Shown piece by piece: positions 44,429 through 56,514 of a stretch of 64,000 bases of DNA. The notes beneath the pieces were generated by a model. That model saw nothing but the letters and a program-made list of their open reading frames with translations, searched no databases and was not told where the DNA came from. The stretch is from Paenibacillus arenilitoris. Lineage in GTDB: Bacteria > Bacillota > Bacilli > Paenibacillales > Paenibacillaceae. The translations under genes and the position numbers were made by a program. Location: NCBI RefSeq assembly GCF_014705655.1, contig NZ_JACXIY010000003.1:124001-188000 (forward strand), in the 5' to 3' direction. Numbering within the stretch: the stretch's first letter is position 1; each line of letters opens with the position of its first letter.

Positions 44429-44571
44429 TTGTGCCATCCACCTCCGTGAACACAATCATCCCGGCACGCCATGGAGCGCAGCTTGCGGGCATTGCCGCCC
44501 TTAAGTCCTGCGTCCCCCGCGAACCGGGATCATCGTTCTTTTAGAAAACTATTACGCTGTCGGGATCTTTA

Positions 44572-47941
<3,370 letters not shown>

Positions 47942-48009
47942 CAGTCATCCTCCTCTCAAGCGTAAACGGCTGCCGCTTCGCGCGAACGTTCTTGAAATGC
48001 CGATATAAA

Positions 48010-48374
48010 ACAAAAAACCTTCCGCCCCTCATGCTTCTGCCGAAGCTACGAGGGACGAAAGGTTGATCTTCCGTGGTACCACCCAAATTCGTTACGCATC
48101 TCTCGATGCATAACCTCCACAGGTAAGAACGCGTGCACAAGACGTTCTACCATTGGCACTGTAACGCTTGCCCTGCGATTCCCCCTAATACGCGGCGGCT
48201 TGCCGCTTTTCAAGGGAACAGCTCCGAGGTGAGCTCGTAGAAAAGGGATTTTGGCGACAGTTGCAGCTAATCTGTCCGCTCTCTGAGCAAAAGAGCCCTT
48301 AGCACTTCGTCCTCATCATTGCCGATTGTATATTTACCACATGCTACAATTACCGGTACGTGGTAGATAAGACT
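48010..48374 (-). promoter_or_regulatory. T-box leader of ilvB, probably sensing leucyl-tRNA
   Basis: The minus strand carries the hallmark GGGTGGTACCACGG (48084-48071), whose bulge binds the tRNA acceptor end. A long terminator hairpin ends in TTTTTT (48013-48062). An AGAGAG stem I start lies near 48281. The likely specifier is CTC (48233-48231), followed by A, in the stem I segment ACGAGCTCACC; this is the leucine codon used in the Bacillus subtilis ilv operon. Uncharged tRNA would stabilise the antiterminator and let transcription continue into ilvB. Confidence 0.93.
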
Positions 48375-48380
48375 TTCTTT

Positions 48381-48409
48381 ATTATATGCCGATAATCCAC
48401 GTACGTCAA
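48381..48409 (-). promoter_or_regulatory. Promoter of the ilv-leu operon
   Basis: TTGACG (48409-48404) and a perfect TATAAT (48386-48381) lie 17 bp apart on the minus strand. Transcription should start near 48374, about 90 bases before stem I of the T-box. Confidence 0.88.
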
Positions 48410-48550
48410 GAAGCATATCCGCCCCCAATTGCATTTTGTATTCCGGCGCATTTCGGCCCCGCGGCACATATACTAGTTTAGCCCCTGCCGGGGAATATCA
48501 TGCGGCGCCGCGTCATTCGCGTGCGGGGCCGCCGGAACGGATGGATGCGC

Positions 48551-48997
48551 ATGATTCGAACCTACGACCCCCGCCGGGACGAAGCCGAGCTTGTCCGCCT
48601 TATACGCACCGAGCTCATCCCCTTGTCGCACAGCGTTCATCAGCTCGATGCCCAAGTCGTCCGCGAGCTGCCGAGACGCTTCAGAAGCGGCGTTACTTAT
48701 GTAGCCAGCTTGTCCTCAAAGAGCCCTCCGGTCGGCTTTATCCATTTTGAGATCATGGGCGACGTGTTGTATCTCGACATGATGGTCACGCATCCCGATC
48801 ACCGCAATCGCGGCTGGGGAAAAAAGTTGATGGCTTGCAGCGAAGCCTACGGCAAAGCGCGGCTCTGCAGCGTCGCCCGGTTGTTCGTCGATCAAATAAA
48901 TACCAAAGCTCATCACCTCTACGCTAAGCTTGGTTATGAAACCGTCCGCTATCATCCCGGGCTTCGCTGCTATGAGCTGCTTAAGCCGCTAACCTAA
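48551..48997 (+). CDS. GNAT family N-acetyltransferase
   Basis: A 148-residue protein. The acetyl-CoA motif is MMVTHPDHRNRGWGKKLMAC (Q/RxxGxG/A type), then RLFVDQINTKAHHLYAKLGY, the usual C-terminal half. The substrate is unknown. The ATG at 48551 is used, with GGATGG about six bases upstream; an in-frame ATG at 48545 is possible. It runs away from the ilv promoter region and stops 21 bp from the convergent Gly-rich gene. Confidence 0.9.
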   Translation: MIRTYDPRRDEAELVRLIRTELIPLSHSVHQLDAQVVRELPRRFRSGVTYVASLSSKSPPVGFIHFEIMGDVLYLDMMVTHPDHRNRGWGKKLMACSEAYGKARLCSVARLFVDQINTKAHHLYAKLGYETVRYHPGLRCYELLKPLT

Positions 48998-49018
48998 CCG
49001 CCATGCGCCATGGCGCGG

Positions 49019-49351
49019 TCAATAAAAACCGTTATACCCTTTACCGTAGCCGTACGGTTGGCATCCGCAGCCGCCATAGCCCGGTCCCGGACCATAACCG
49101 CCGCCGAATCCCCCTCCGTAGCCGCCGCCCCAGAGCGGCAGCGTGCCGATCGCGAGAAGATCGAATAAAACAAGCGGCAGTATGGCTCTCGTTTGCACGA
49201 GCTTGCCATTGTCCTCTACAAGAGGAGCAACGATCAGTTTATCATCATGAACCCGTACAAGCTTGCCGGTTACGATCGATCCGTCCTCGCGTACCGCGTA
49301 AATGGATTTGCCGATTAGTTTCCTTACCTCCTGTTTGGAAACGTTACGCAT
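49019..49351 (-). CDS. Gly/Tyr-rich protein, possible spore or surface protein
   Basis: A 110-residue protein. The first about 60 residues form a small beta-rich domain (EVRKLIGKSIYAVREDGSIV, VRVHDDKLIVAPLVEDNGKL). A hydrophobic segment (ILPLVLFDLLAIGTLPL) and a Gly/Tyr tail with two Cys follow (GGGYGGGFGGGYGPGPGYGG, then CGCQPYGYGKGYNGFY). Tails like this occur in spore-coat proteins of Bacillales, but no family was recognised. AAGGAGGG precedes the ATG at 49351; the frame is open to 49429 without a site. It lies downstream of the rplT terminator, so it is expressed separately. Confidence 0.78.
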   Translation of the reverse strand: MRNVSKQEVRKLIGKSIYAVREDGSIVTGKLVRVHDDKLIVAPLVEDNGKLVQTRAILPLVLFDLLAIGTLPLWGGGYGGGFGGGYGPGPGYGGCGCQPYGYGKGYNGFY

Positions 49352-49444
49352 GCGAAATCCCTCCTTTTCCCGTTGTTCTTCAGCATATTCGGGAAGAGCC
49401 GCGGCAGCCTGTTTGTTTGTCCTCTTCATGGCCGAAATGTGCGC

Positions 49445-49494
49445 AAAAAAAGGCTGCCGTCCGTCTTCATGGGAAGACGGAGCGGACAGCCCTT
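49445..49494 (-). terminator. Intrinsic terminator of infC-rpmI-rplT
   Basis: An imperfect stem of about 20 bp (GGGCTGTCCGCTCCGTCTTC with GAAGACGGACGGCAGCC) is followed by TTTTTTT on the minus strand, 15 bp after rplT. Confidence 0.9.
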
Positions 49495-49508
49495 TATCGT
49501 CGTAACGC

Positions 49509-49868
49509 CTAGGCGTTAATTTTTTGTTTGGCGATGCCGGCCAGCGAGTTGAACGATGCGATATCGTTAACGGCCAGGTCGGCGAGCATCTTGCGGTTCA
49601 CTTGCACGCCCGCAAGCTTGAGGCCGTGCATGAATTTGTTGTACGAAAGGCCGTTCGTGCGCGCGGCTGCGTTAATACGAACGATCCACAGTCTGCGGAT
49701 GTCGCGTTTTTTGTTGCGGCGGTCGCGGTACGCATACATCAGGGACTTGCCTACTTGCTCCTTCGCCGTTTTAAATAAACGGTGTTTCGAACCGAAATAA
49801 CCTTTTGCGAGTTTTAGAATTCTTTTGCGACGACGAGTGCGGACAAATCCGCCTTTGACTCTTGCCAT
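49509..49868 (-). CDS. rplT: 50S ribosomal protein L20
   Basis: A 119-residue protein matching bL20 throughout ([60 protein letters not shown]). It binds 23S rRNA early in 50S assembly. Last gene of infC-rpmI-rplT; in Bacillus L20 also binds the infC leader to repress the operon, and a matching leader lies at 50669-50886. GGAGG precedes the ATG. Confidence 0.99.
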   Translation of the reverse strand: MARVKGGFVRTRRRKRILKLAKGYFGSKHRLFKTAKEQVGKSLMYAYRDRRNKKRDIRRLWIVRINAAARTNGLSYNKFMHGLKLAGVQVNRKMLADLAVNDIASFNSLAGIAKQKINA

Positions 49869-49917
49869 GAGTGGAAACCTCCTGTAGGTTGAATTTGCTT
49901 ATTTCAAATCGGGCTAA

Positions 49918-50118
49918 TTATTTCAGGTTGGACAGACCTTGCTGCAAGCGGCGAACGTCGCCTGCCGCCATAAGCGGCTGTCCCGCGAGAACGCGTTTTT
50001 GACGGCCGGATTTGTGCGAAAGCAGGTGGTTGCGGTAAGCTTTGTAACGTTTTACTTTACCCGTTCCGGTAATTTTGAAGCGGTCTTTCAGACTGCTGTG
50101 AGTTTTCATCTTAGGCAT
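49918..50118 (-). CDS. rpmI: 50S ribosomal protein L35
   Basis: A 66-residue basic protein matching bL35 ([36 protein letters not shown]). Middle gene of infC-rpmI-rplT, 34 bp after infC. A GGAGGATAACAGCT ribosome site precedes the ATG. Confidence 0.99.
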   Translation of the reverse strand: MPKMKTHSSLKDRFKITGTGKVKRYKAYRNHLLSHKSGRQKRVLAGQPLMAAGDVRRLQQGLSNLK

Positions 50119-50152
50119 AGCTGTTATCCTCCTTAGTAGTCGTTGTCAGCTT

Positions 50153-50668
50153 CTAGCTGCTCGATTTGGGTGCCAAAATCATAATCATGCTCCGGCCTTC
50201 CAGCTTCGGAGCGCGTTCTACGCTGCATATTTCGGCAACCTCGTTCGCAAGGCGCTCCAATATCTTCTGACCGATCGAAGCGTGCGTGATTTCGCGGCCG
50301 CGGAAGCGGACGGAAGCTTTCACCTTGTCGCCTTCGTTCAAGAACTTCACGACGTTGCGGAATTTCACCTGATAATCGTGCTCCTCGATGTTGGCGCGGA
50401 ACCACACTTCCTTGAGATCGACGATCTTCTGGTTCTTGCGGGCTTCCTTCTCTTTCTTCTGCTGCTCGTAACGGAACTTTCCATAGTCCATGATGCGGCA
50501 AACCGGCGGCTTGGCCGTCGGAGCGACGTTCACCAGATCCAGATTAAGCTCTACCGCCAGCTGCAGCGCTTCGCGAATCGGCTTGATCCCGATCTGCTCG
50601 CCGTCCGCGCCGACGAGTCGTACTTCCCTGGCCCGGATTTCATCATTGATTTGATGTTCTCTGCTAAT
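50153..50668 (-). CDS. infC: Translation initiation factor IF-3, AUU start
   Basis: A 171-residue IF-3. The start is ATT at 50668: GGAGG lies nine bases upstream, and the frame then reads ISREHQINDEIRAREVRLVG, the standard IF-3 N-terminus. The first ATG in frame (50533) would remove 45 conserved residues. AUU is the known infC start, used so that IF-3 discriminates against its own mRNA. Further motifs are LVNVAPTAKPPVCRIMDYGK and the C-terminal domain (VKASVRFRGREITHASIGQK). First gene of infC-rpmI-rplT. Confidence 0.98.
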   Translation of the reverse strand: MSREHQINDEIRAREVRLVGADGEQIGIKPIREALQLAVELNLDLVNVAPTAKPPVCRIMDYGKFRYEQQKKEKEARKNQKIVDLKEVWFRANIEEHDYQVKFRNVVKFLNEGDKVKASVRFRGREITHASIGQKILERLANEVAEICSVERAPKLEGRSMIMILAPKSSS

Positions 50669-50886
50669 AACGTGCCACCTCCAAAATGGTCTGTATCATG
50701 TTCACACAATAAAAAAATGCGGGTTCTCGCGAACCCGCATCTCGTAACCGTACATGTATGCCAAAACATTATTTCAGCCGAAACAATGGAATGACCGATC
50801 GATTATCGCGAACCAGCCGGCACTAGCCGAAAGGTGAGAAGCGGGCGCTTCTTCTTGTGCGTCATGAAATTAAGTAAAAATGTTAC
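50669..50886 (-). promoter_or_regulatory. infC operon leader with attenuator (L20-leader type)
   Basis: The 218-nt untranslated leader ends in a terminator-like hairpin, ATGCGGGTTC / GAACCCGCAT (50718-50740), followed by TTTTTTT on the minus strand, just before the infC ribosome site. Upstream lies CGGCTAGTGCCGGCTGG and other pairing segments. Position and layout match the L20 leader of Bacillales, where excess L20 promotes termination. The exact L20 site was not resolved. Confidence 0.8.
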
Positions 50887-50892
50887 CGTGCT

Positions 50893-50922
50893 ACTATACC
50901 ATAGCCCGCGAATCGGTGTCAA
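50893..50922 (-). promoter_or_regulatory. infC operon promoter
   Basis: TTGACA (50922-50917) and TATAGT (50898-50893) lie 18 bp apart on the minus strand, before the leader. A GC-rich hairpin just upstream (50941-50966) probably ends the glycosyltransferase transcript. Confidence 0.85.
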
Positions 50923-50975
50923 CAGCCCGGGTCAATATTTTGCGGGCTGCGCGCAGGGCGCAGCCGCATCGTCCG

Positions 50976-52214
50976 CTACAGCTGTTTGCTCTGCACTTCC
51001 TCGAGCCGAATGACCCGCGTATGCTGGGTATGGCTCCACTTTTTGTTGTTTTGCGTAAAGAAAGCGTGGACAGTGATCGGCCACCAGGACAGCGTGAAGA
51101 GCAGGAACGTCGGAATGCGCAGGTACAGCTTCCACGATACTTTCGCCAGGAACATCGAAAGCGGGATTTGCACGAAGACGTATGCCATGTACGGGATGCT
51201 CAGCCATAGCGGCAGCAGGTTGTACACGGAAGTCACGTTCTCGCCGCCCGACAGGAAGATATCGCCCCAGATGATCGCCGCGATGAAGAAACCGGCGAGG
51301 TAGTTATAGGCGTTGAAAACGTATAGCGCGGCGTCGATCTTCGTCCAGCTGGCTTCCTTGATGCCCTGCCACAGCAGCGGCAGCATGTACTTGCGGGTCA
51401 CGTCGAAATGCCCCTGCATCCAGCGCAGCCGCTGGCGCGCCGAAGCCTGGAACGTGATCGGCTTCTCGTCGAACACCTTCGCCTCGAAGTTGAATTTCGG
51501 ATAGATGCCCTTCTGGATGCAGCGTACGGTAAACTCCAAATCCTCGACCAGGCTCGTCGCGCCCCAGCCCATGTCCTTCAGCAGCTTGGCGTCGAAGCAC
51601 ATGCCGGTGCCGCCGAGGAAGTTGGCCAGGCCGAGATTCGTGCGCGGTAGCTGCCACAGGCGGTTACAGAACCAGTAATTGATCGCATTGGCGGAGCTGA
51701 CCCAAGAGTCGTTCGGATTTTTCGTATCCAAATAACCTTGAATGACCTGATGACCATTGCACAAATCGTTGTTCATGTACTGCAGGAAGTCGGTCGCCAC
51801 GAGGTTGTCCGCGTCGAAGATCGCGACGCCGTCGTAGCTTTTCGGCATTTTCCACAGCTCTTTGAGCATCCATTCGACCGCGTAGCCTTTGCCGCGCTGG
51901 TTCGGATTCTCGCGTACGCAGGCGTACACGCCCTCGTAGCTTCTTACGACGTCAACGGTGCCGTCGGTGCAGTTGTCGCAGATGACGAAAATATCGTACA
52001 GCTCCCGAGGGTATTTCATTTTTTGCAGGTTTTCAATAAGCGCCCCGACGACCTGTTCCTCGTTGTGGGCCGCCACCAGTAAAGCGAATTTTTTCTTCGG
52101 TTTATGCGATAGATCTTCTTTTTTGCGGTGCCATCCGTAAAACGTCAAAAACAATTGATATACGCCCAGCAAGGCAAACACGATTTGAAACACGAACATA
52201 ATTGAATTGAACAT
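50976..52214 (-). CDS. Membrane glycosyltransferase, family 2
   Basis: A 412-residue processive-type glycosyltransferase. One N-terminal helix is followed by the GT-A domain, with DXD-like FDADNLV, acceptor-side EDLEFTVRCIQKG and the QxxRW motif in ASARQRLRWMQGHFDV. Three or four C-terminal helices complete the protein. Such enzymes make surface polysaccharides such as poly-GlcNAc or hyaluronan-like polymers. AGGGGG lies nine bases before the ATG at 52214. No polymer-export genes adjoin, so product and acceptor are unknown. Confidence 0.9.
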   Translation of the reverse strand: MFNSIMFVFQIVFALLGVYQLFLTFYGWHRKKEDLSHKPKKKFALLVAAHNEEQVVGALIENLQKMKYPRELYDIFVICDNCTDGTVDVVRSYEGVYACVRENPNQRGKGYAVEWMLKELWKMPKSYDGVAIFDADNLVATDFLQYMNNDLCNGHQVIQGYLDTKNPNDSWVSSANAINYWFCNRLWQLPRTNLGLANFLGGTGMCFDAKLLKDMGWGATSLVEDLEFTVRCIQKGIYPKFNFEAKVFDEKPITFQASARQRLRWMQGHFDVTRKYMLPLLWQGIKEASWTKIDAALYVFNAYNYLAGFFIAAIIWGDIFLSGGENVTSVYNLLPLWLSIPYMAYVFVQIPLSMFLAKVSWKLYLRIPTFLLFTLSWWPITVHAFFTQNNKKWSHTQHTRVIRLEEVQSKQL

Positions 52215-52840
52215 GCGGTACTGCCCCCTTAAGACCCCATTTTTTGCTTGCTCGAACGATGCCTTCAGGACAGGCCGGCAAGCTTTTTATTATATATTTC
52301 TCTCTGTTTGTATGGGCGCCGTTTGTAAACGCCTCGTGACCATAACTGATTCTCCACGGAAACAACTTCTTTGTCAAAAGGAATTTAAGACGCGAATGAG
52401 CGTAATCCCGTCAGAAAAACGCTTGCATATCGCACGAATGGATGCATTCCCTCCTTTTACGGCTACTTAGCCTTATTTTCAACCATTTTCTGAATTTTTA
52501 GCACTAACGTCCTTATTTACGAGCTGGGCTTCGACAATGTTTCTTAGAAATTTCTTAACATTTTGGATTAGAAATTTCTTATTATTATCGGGCGCGTCAG
52601 GGCTGATGGCTTGCGGATGCGGGCTTGTCCTTCTCCGCCGGTTCGATTCGACAAATATTCCGCCTGATTGTCCCTATCAGTTTTGCCATACGACCCGCCT
52701 CGTTAAACCAAACCGGCGACCGATATTTATAATGAAACCTTAATATCGGTACAAGAAATAGTTTACGCCGCGCGAACAAAAACATGTTAAACTTGATAAG
52801 CGAATAAAAGAAGCAAGCCACCGTGGGGGAGGAGACAGCG
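52215..52840. other. 626-bp intergenic stretch with operator-like palindromes
   Basis: The gap between divergent genes (glycosyltransferase and PAP2) is AT-rich and encodes nothing recognisable. TTAGAAATTTCTTA occurs at 52544-52557 and 52568-52581, an exact 24-bp offset; each holds the palindrome AGAAATTTCT. Possible promoter parts are TATAAT on the minus strand near 52290 and TTTACG with TAAACT near 52760-52792 on the + strand, all weak. Confidence 0.6.
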
Positions 52841-53413
52841 ATGGATAGAATGATTGGCTGGCTGAAAACCAATGAGCAGAGAATGCTCATTTGGGCAAAT
52901 CGGAGACCGTCGGGGGGAAGAAGTCACAGGCTGCTCGGCAGATGGTTCAGCACCATCACGCATATGGGCGGCGCAACCTTCACGCTCGCGACCGCCCTCT
53001 TGTACGCGCTGCTGGCGCCCGCGCCTTGGAACGTAACCGGGTGGCAATGCTTGACTGCCGTCATCATCAGCCATATACCCGTATTTATAGTAAAAAGAAA
53101 ATTCAAAAGGCTGCGCCCTTACCAAGCGCTGCCCGAAGTTCATACTTGTCCGAAGCCGCTGGTCGACTCGTCGTTTCCGTCCGGCCACACGACCGCGATC
53201 TTCGCTTGGCTCGTGCCGATTCTGCTGACCGGCGGCATCTGGCTGTTCGCTCTTCTGCCAGCCGCGCTCGTTATCGGCTTGTCTGTCGGCTGGTCGAGGA
53301 TGTACCTCGGTCTTCATTACCCGTCGGACGTGGCGGCCGGGGCGCTAATCGGGACCGCGACGGCCTTCGCGGTCCATTACTGGTGGGCCGCGTCGGCAGC
53401 GGGCTTACACTAA
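52841..53413 (+). CDS. PAP2 family phosphatase
   Basis: A 190-residue membrane protein. The three PAP2 motifs are KRKFKRLRPYQ, SSFPSGHTTAIFAW (catalytic His) and SVGWSRMYLGLHYPSDVAAG (nucleophilic His). Four or five helices are predicted. These enzymes dephosphorylate undecaprenyl pyrophosphate, phosphatidic acid or similar lipids. The ATG at 52841 has GGAGGAG about eight bases upstream; a GTG at 52823 overlaps that site. Its stop overlaps that of the convergent trmB gene by four bases. Confidence 0.92.
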   Translation: MDRMIGWLKTNEQRMLIWANRRPSGGRSHRLLGRWFSTITHMGGATFTLATALLYALLAPAPWNVTGWQCLTAVIISHIPVFIVKRKFKRLRPYQALPEVHTCPKPLVDSSFPSGHTTAIFAWLVPILLTGGIWLFALLPAALVIGLSVGWSRMYLGLHYPSDVAAGALIGTATAFAVHYWWAASAAGLH

Positions 53414-54168
53414 TCGTCGTCCCCGTCGTCCGCATCCGCGGCGGCATCCGCATCCTCTTTCTTCGACTTCTCCAGCTTCGCGGCGCGATGGTTCCGGAGC
53501 GCTTCGTCGCCGAGCACGACCTCGACGCGGTAAATATTTTGGCCTTTCTCCATAAACTTCATTTCGTATTCGGTGAACACGAGGTCCTCGCGGGGACCTT
53601 CTTTGTGCAGGTGAAGCGATATATCGCGCATGACAAGCTCCATCTCCGCGAAGCTGTTCAGCGAAAACTCGAACAGCGACTGCGAATCGGTCTTGAAATG
53701 GATTTCGCCGCGTTCGTTCAGCAGCTCGATATATTTGGACACGAAGCGGGGATGCGTAAGCCTGCGCCGCGCGTGCTTGCTCTTCGGCCACGGATCGCTG
53801 AAGTTGAGATGGATGCGCTCGATCTCGCCCGGTGCGAACATGTTCTCGATGCCCTCGATGTTCGCCCGCAGCAGCGCAAGGTTCGGCGGGCTCTCCTCGC
53901 CCTTCTGCTCCCAAATCGCGCGCGCCTTCTCGCTGGCGCGGCGGATCAGCTCGTCGTACATGTCGACGCCGATAAAATTAATATGAGGGTAACGGGCGCT
54001 CATCTGGCTGATGAAGCGTCCTTTGCCCATGCCGAGCTCGACGTAGATCGGCCGATCGTTGCCGAAAAATTCGCGCCACTTTCCTTTGTGCGGCGCCGCA
54101 TCGAGCACGACCAGCTCCGGCTGTCCCTCCAGACTCTCGCGGATCCCTTTTCTTCCTCTCAAACGCAT
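53410..54168 (-). CDS. trmB: tRNA (guanine-N7-)-methyltransferase
   Basis: A 252-residue enzyme that forms m7G46 in tRNA. The SAM motif reads PIYVELGMGKGRFISQ, and the family signatures are RIHLNFSDPWPKSKHARRRL and HFKTDSQSLFEFSLN. The C-terminus ends in an acidic tail (KKEDADAAADADDGDDD) absent from many homologues. The ATG at 54168 has GGAGG upstream; a TTG at 54186 overlaps it. It is convergent with the PAP2 gene. Confidence 0.96.
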   Translation of the reverse strand: MRLRGRKGIRESLEGQPELVVLDAAPHKGKWREFFGNDRPIYVELGMGKGRFISQMSARYPHINFIGVDMYDELIRRASEKARAIWEQKGEESPPNLALLRANIEGIENMFAPGEIERIHLNFSDPWPKSKHARRRLTHPRFVSKYIELLNERGEIHFKTDSQSLFEFSLNSFAEMELVMRDISLHLHKEGPREDLVFTEYEMKFMEKGQNIYRVEVVLGDEALRNHRAAKLEKSKKEDADAAADADDGDDD

Positions 54169-54244
54169 ATGCAGCAATTCCTCCAATTAATAAACTAGTC
54201 CTTATTGTGCCCAAGAATCGCGGCAAAGTAAAGGGGAGAGACGC

Positions 54245-54278
54245 AAAAAAAAGCCGCGGCCTGTCGGCTCGGCGGCTT
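54245..54278 (-). terminator. Intrinsic terminator of the 68-residue gene
   Basis: AAGCCGC (54251-54257) and GCGGCTT (54272-54278) form a 7-bp stem followed on the minus strand by TTTTTTTT. Confidence 0.8.
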
Positions 54279-54308
54279 GCTTGTCGCTTCATATGGAATC
54301 ACGAAGGC

Positions 54309-54515
54309 TTAGGAAAGCAGGTGGTAGGAAATCGGTCCTTCCTCGCGCGATTCGCGCTCGTACGTTTCGACAAGCACCTCGTTCAGCTTCTTGCGGGCGG
54401 AGATTTCCACGCTGTGATTATTATGGAAACGGACGCCAGACAATGCCATCAATTCCTTAACCGTAAGCTCAACCGTCACTTTGTCGTCGCCATGCGGGAT
54501 TTTTGTCGTACTCAT
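54309..54515 (-). CDS. Small conserved-looking hypothetical protein
   Basis: A 68-residue soluble protein: KVTVELTVKELMALSGVRFH, then SVEISARKKLNEVLVETYER and GPISYHLLS. It has no membrane segment or Cys pair. GAGGTGA lies six bases before the ATG at 54515, and a terminator follows, so it is a real gene. I do not recognise a family. Confidence 0.75.
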   Translation of the reverse strand: MSTTKIPHGDDKVTVELTVKELMALSGVRFHNNHSVEISARKKLNEVLVETYERESREEGPISYHLLS

Positions 54516-54798
54516 CACTTATCACCTCATCGATTTTTTTATAACAGTATTTCCATTCAATCGACGTTTCATGAATACAAGCGCAAATGGTCTATGTCAG
54601 GTTTTTTCGTTGATCTGTCGCACTTTTAATATAACACTTCATGTAAGGTTACGCAAGCCTAAATTATCGGAATCCAAACATTTCTTCCAATTTAAGCGGT
54701 TTCCGAACATTCGAGGGCCGAGCGGACAACAAACATGGCTTTTCGCTTCGATTTTCGTTAGAATAAAGGGTGTATGTTCGGAAAGAAGGGGAAATAAA

Positions 54799-55761
54799 AT
54801 GATCGAAACGCAAGCATCGCCGCGGCAGCCGCTGCTCTGGGGCGATAAAAGATTTCATACATGGAATTACGAAATGCGAGAGCAATTCGGCGGCAAGGTA
54901 TTCAAGGTCATGCTCGACGCCGGCTTCACCTGCCCGAACCGGGACGGCTCCATCGCCAAGGGCGGCTGCACGTTCTGCAGCGCGCGCGGATCGGGCGACT
55001 TTGCCGGAAGCCGGCGCGACGACCTCGTCACCCAATTCAACGTCATTCGCGACCGCCAGCATCTGAAGTGGCCGGATGCGAAGTACATCGGCTACTTCCA
55101 GGCTTATACGAACACGTACGCGCCGGTCGAGGAACTGCGGGAATATTACGAGGTCATCCTGCAGCAGCCCGGAGTCGTCGGCCTGTCGATCGCAACGCGC
55201 CCGGACTGCTTGCCGGACGACGTCGTCGATTATTTGGCCGAGCTGAACGAGCGGACGTACCTGTGGGTGGAGATGGGTCTGCAGACGGTGCACGAATCGA
55301 CGTCCGAGCTCATTAACCGGGCCCACGATACGGCGTGCTACCTGGACGCGGTCCGCCGGCTTAGGGAGCGCGGCATCCGCGTCTGCGCGCACATCATCTA
55401 TGGGCTTCCGCAGGAGACGCACGAAATGATGCTGGATACCGCCCGCGCCGTCGCGAAGATGGACGTGCAGGGCATTAAGATCCACCTCCTCCACCTGATG
55501 CGCAAGACGCCGATGGTCCGCCAATACGAGGCCGGCCTCCTCCGGTTCCTGGAGCAGGACGAATACGTGAAGCTCGTCGTCGACACGCTCGAGTTTTTGC
55601 CGCCGGAGATGATCGTTCACCGCCTGACCGGCGACGCGCCGCGCGAGCTGCTGATCGGTCCGATGTGGAGCTTGAAGAAGTGGGAAGTGCTTAACGCCTT
55701 CGATGCCGAGCTGCGCCGCCGCGACACGTGGCAGGGCAAGCTTTGGCGGCCGGAGGTCTAG
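54799..55761 (+). CDS. ytqA: Radical SAM protein, YtqA (TIGR01212) family
   Basis: A 320-residue iron-sulfur protein. The cluster-binding region reads DAGFTCPNRDGSIAKGGCTF then CSARGSG, the Cys spacing typical of this family. IGYFQAYTNTYAPVEELREY and GLQTVHESTSELINRAHDTA are also diagnostic. Its reaction is not settled; it usually adjoins the methyltransferase YtqB, suggesting joint RNA modification. The ATG at 54799 follows AAGAAGGGG; the longer frame to 54481 lies over promoter sequence. ytqB follows after 153 bp. Confidence 0.92.
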   Translation: MIETQASPRQPLLWGDKRFHTWNYEMREQFGGKVFKVMLDAGFTCPNRDGSIAKGGCTFCSARGSGDFAGSRRDDLVTQFNVIRDRQHLKWPDAKYIGYFQAYTNTYAPVEELREYYEVILQQPGVVGLSIATRPDCLPDDVVDYLAELNERTYLWVEMGLQTVHESTSELINRAHDTACYLDAVRRLRERGIRVCAHIIYGLPQETHEMMLDTARAVAKMDVQGIKIHLLHLMRKTPMVRQYEAGLLRFLEQDEYVKLVVDTLEFLPPEMIVHRLTGDAPRELLIGPMWSLKKWEVLNAFDAELRRRDTWQGKLWRPEV

Positions 55762-55765
55762 CATG

Positions 55766-55852
55766 GCGGGACGCGTTATGCGCGAATTCGGCGCAACCTG
55801 CGGCTCAGCATGCCGCGGCGGCCGATGGTTCAGGATAGCGGGACGCGTTATG
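55766..55852. repeat. Two copies of GCGGGACGCGTTATG between ytqA and ytqB
   Basis: An exact 15-bp repeat occurs at 55766-55780 and 55838-55852, 72 bp apart, and similarity extends downstream (CGCGAATTCGG, TACGAAGTCGG). The spacing is a multiple of three but no protein with support spans it. Confidence 0.7.
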
Positions 55853-55914
55853 TACGAAGTCGGAGCGGATCCGGCAGCGGGCTTAGTCGCGCGGGATTTG
55901 ATTGGAGGTGCGCC

Positions 55915-56514
55915 ATGGGCTTCCTCTCCGTTCTGAGCATGGCGCACAAGTGGATCGCCGAACACGCCTTCCCCGGCGATACGGTCATCGACGCGACGGC
56001 CGGCGGCGGCGTCGATACGCTGCTGCTCGCGAAGCTCGTCGGGCCTAAGGGGACGGTGTACGCCTTCGACATCCAGCAGGAAGCGCTCGATCGGACGAGC
56101 GAGCGGCTTACTGCTGCCGCGGAGGACGCCGCGCTGTCCGAGGTGAAGCTGATGCTGGAGAGCCACGCCAACATGGCAGAGGCGGTCGACCCCGGCGTCG
56201 CCGGCCGTGCGGCCGCGGTTACGTTCAACCTCGGCTACTTGCCCGGCGGCGGCGACCAGTCCGTCATCACCGAGCCCGCTTCCACGCTCGCCGCGCTGGA
56301 TGCGGCGCTTGCGCTTCTTCGTCCCGGCGGAATCGTCACGTGCGTGCTGTACCCCGGCCATCCCGGCGGCGCGGAGGAAGCGTCCGCCGTCGAAGCCTGG
56401 GCGGCGGGACTGCCGCAGGGGCTCGGACAGGCGGTCGTCTACCGCCAGCCGCAGCGGCCCGAGGCGCCGTATTTGGTCGCGGTCGAGAAACGGCGGGAGA
56501 ACGGCCGTGAATGA
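55915..56514 (+). CDS. ytqB: Class I SAM-dependent methyltransferase, YtqB family
   Basis: A 199-residue methyltransferase. The family signature is VIDATAGGGVDTLLLAKLVG, followed by VYAFDIQQEALDRTSERL and AVTFNLGYLPGGG (the NLGYLPGGDK-type motif of rRNA methyltransferases). It acts in the cytoplasm; homologues methylate RNA, but the exact target is not visible. GGAGGT lies six bases before the ATG at 55915. It runs with ytqA. Confidence 0.92.
   Translation: MGFLSVLSMAHKWIAEHAFPGDTVIDATAGGGVDTLLLAKLVGPKGTVYAFDIQQEALDRTSERLTAAAEDAALSEVKLMLESHANMAEAVDPGVAGRAAAVTFNLGYLPGGGDQSVITEPASTLAALDAALALLRPGGIVTCVLYPGHPGGAEEASAVEAWAAGLPQGLGQAVVYRQPQRPEAPYLVAVEKRRENGRE

Noticed and set aside
54664..56361. 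565-codon minus strand frame across ytqA and ytqB
   Set aside because: It lies opposite two well-supported genes and its product resembles nothing.
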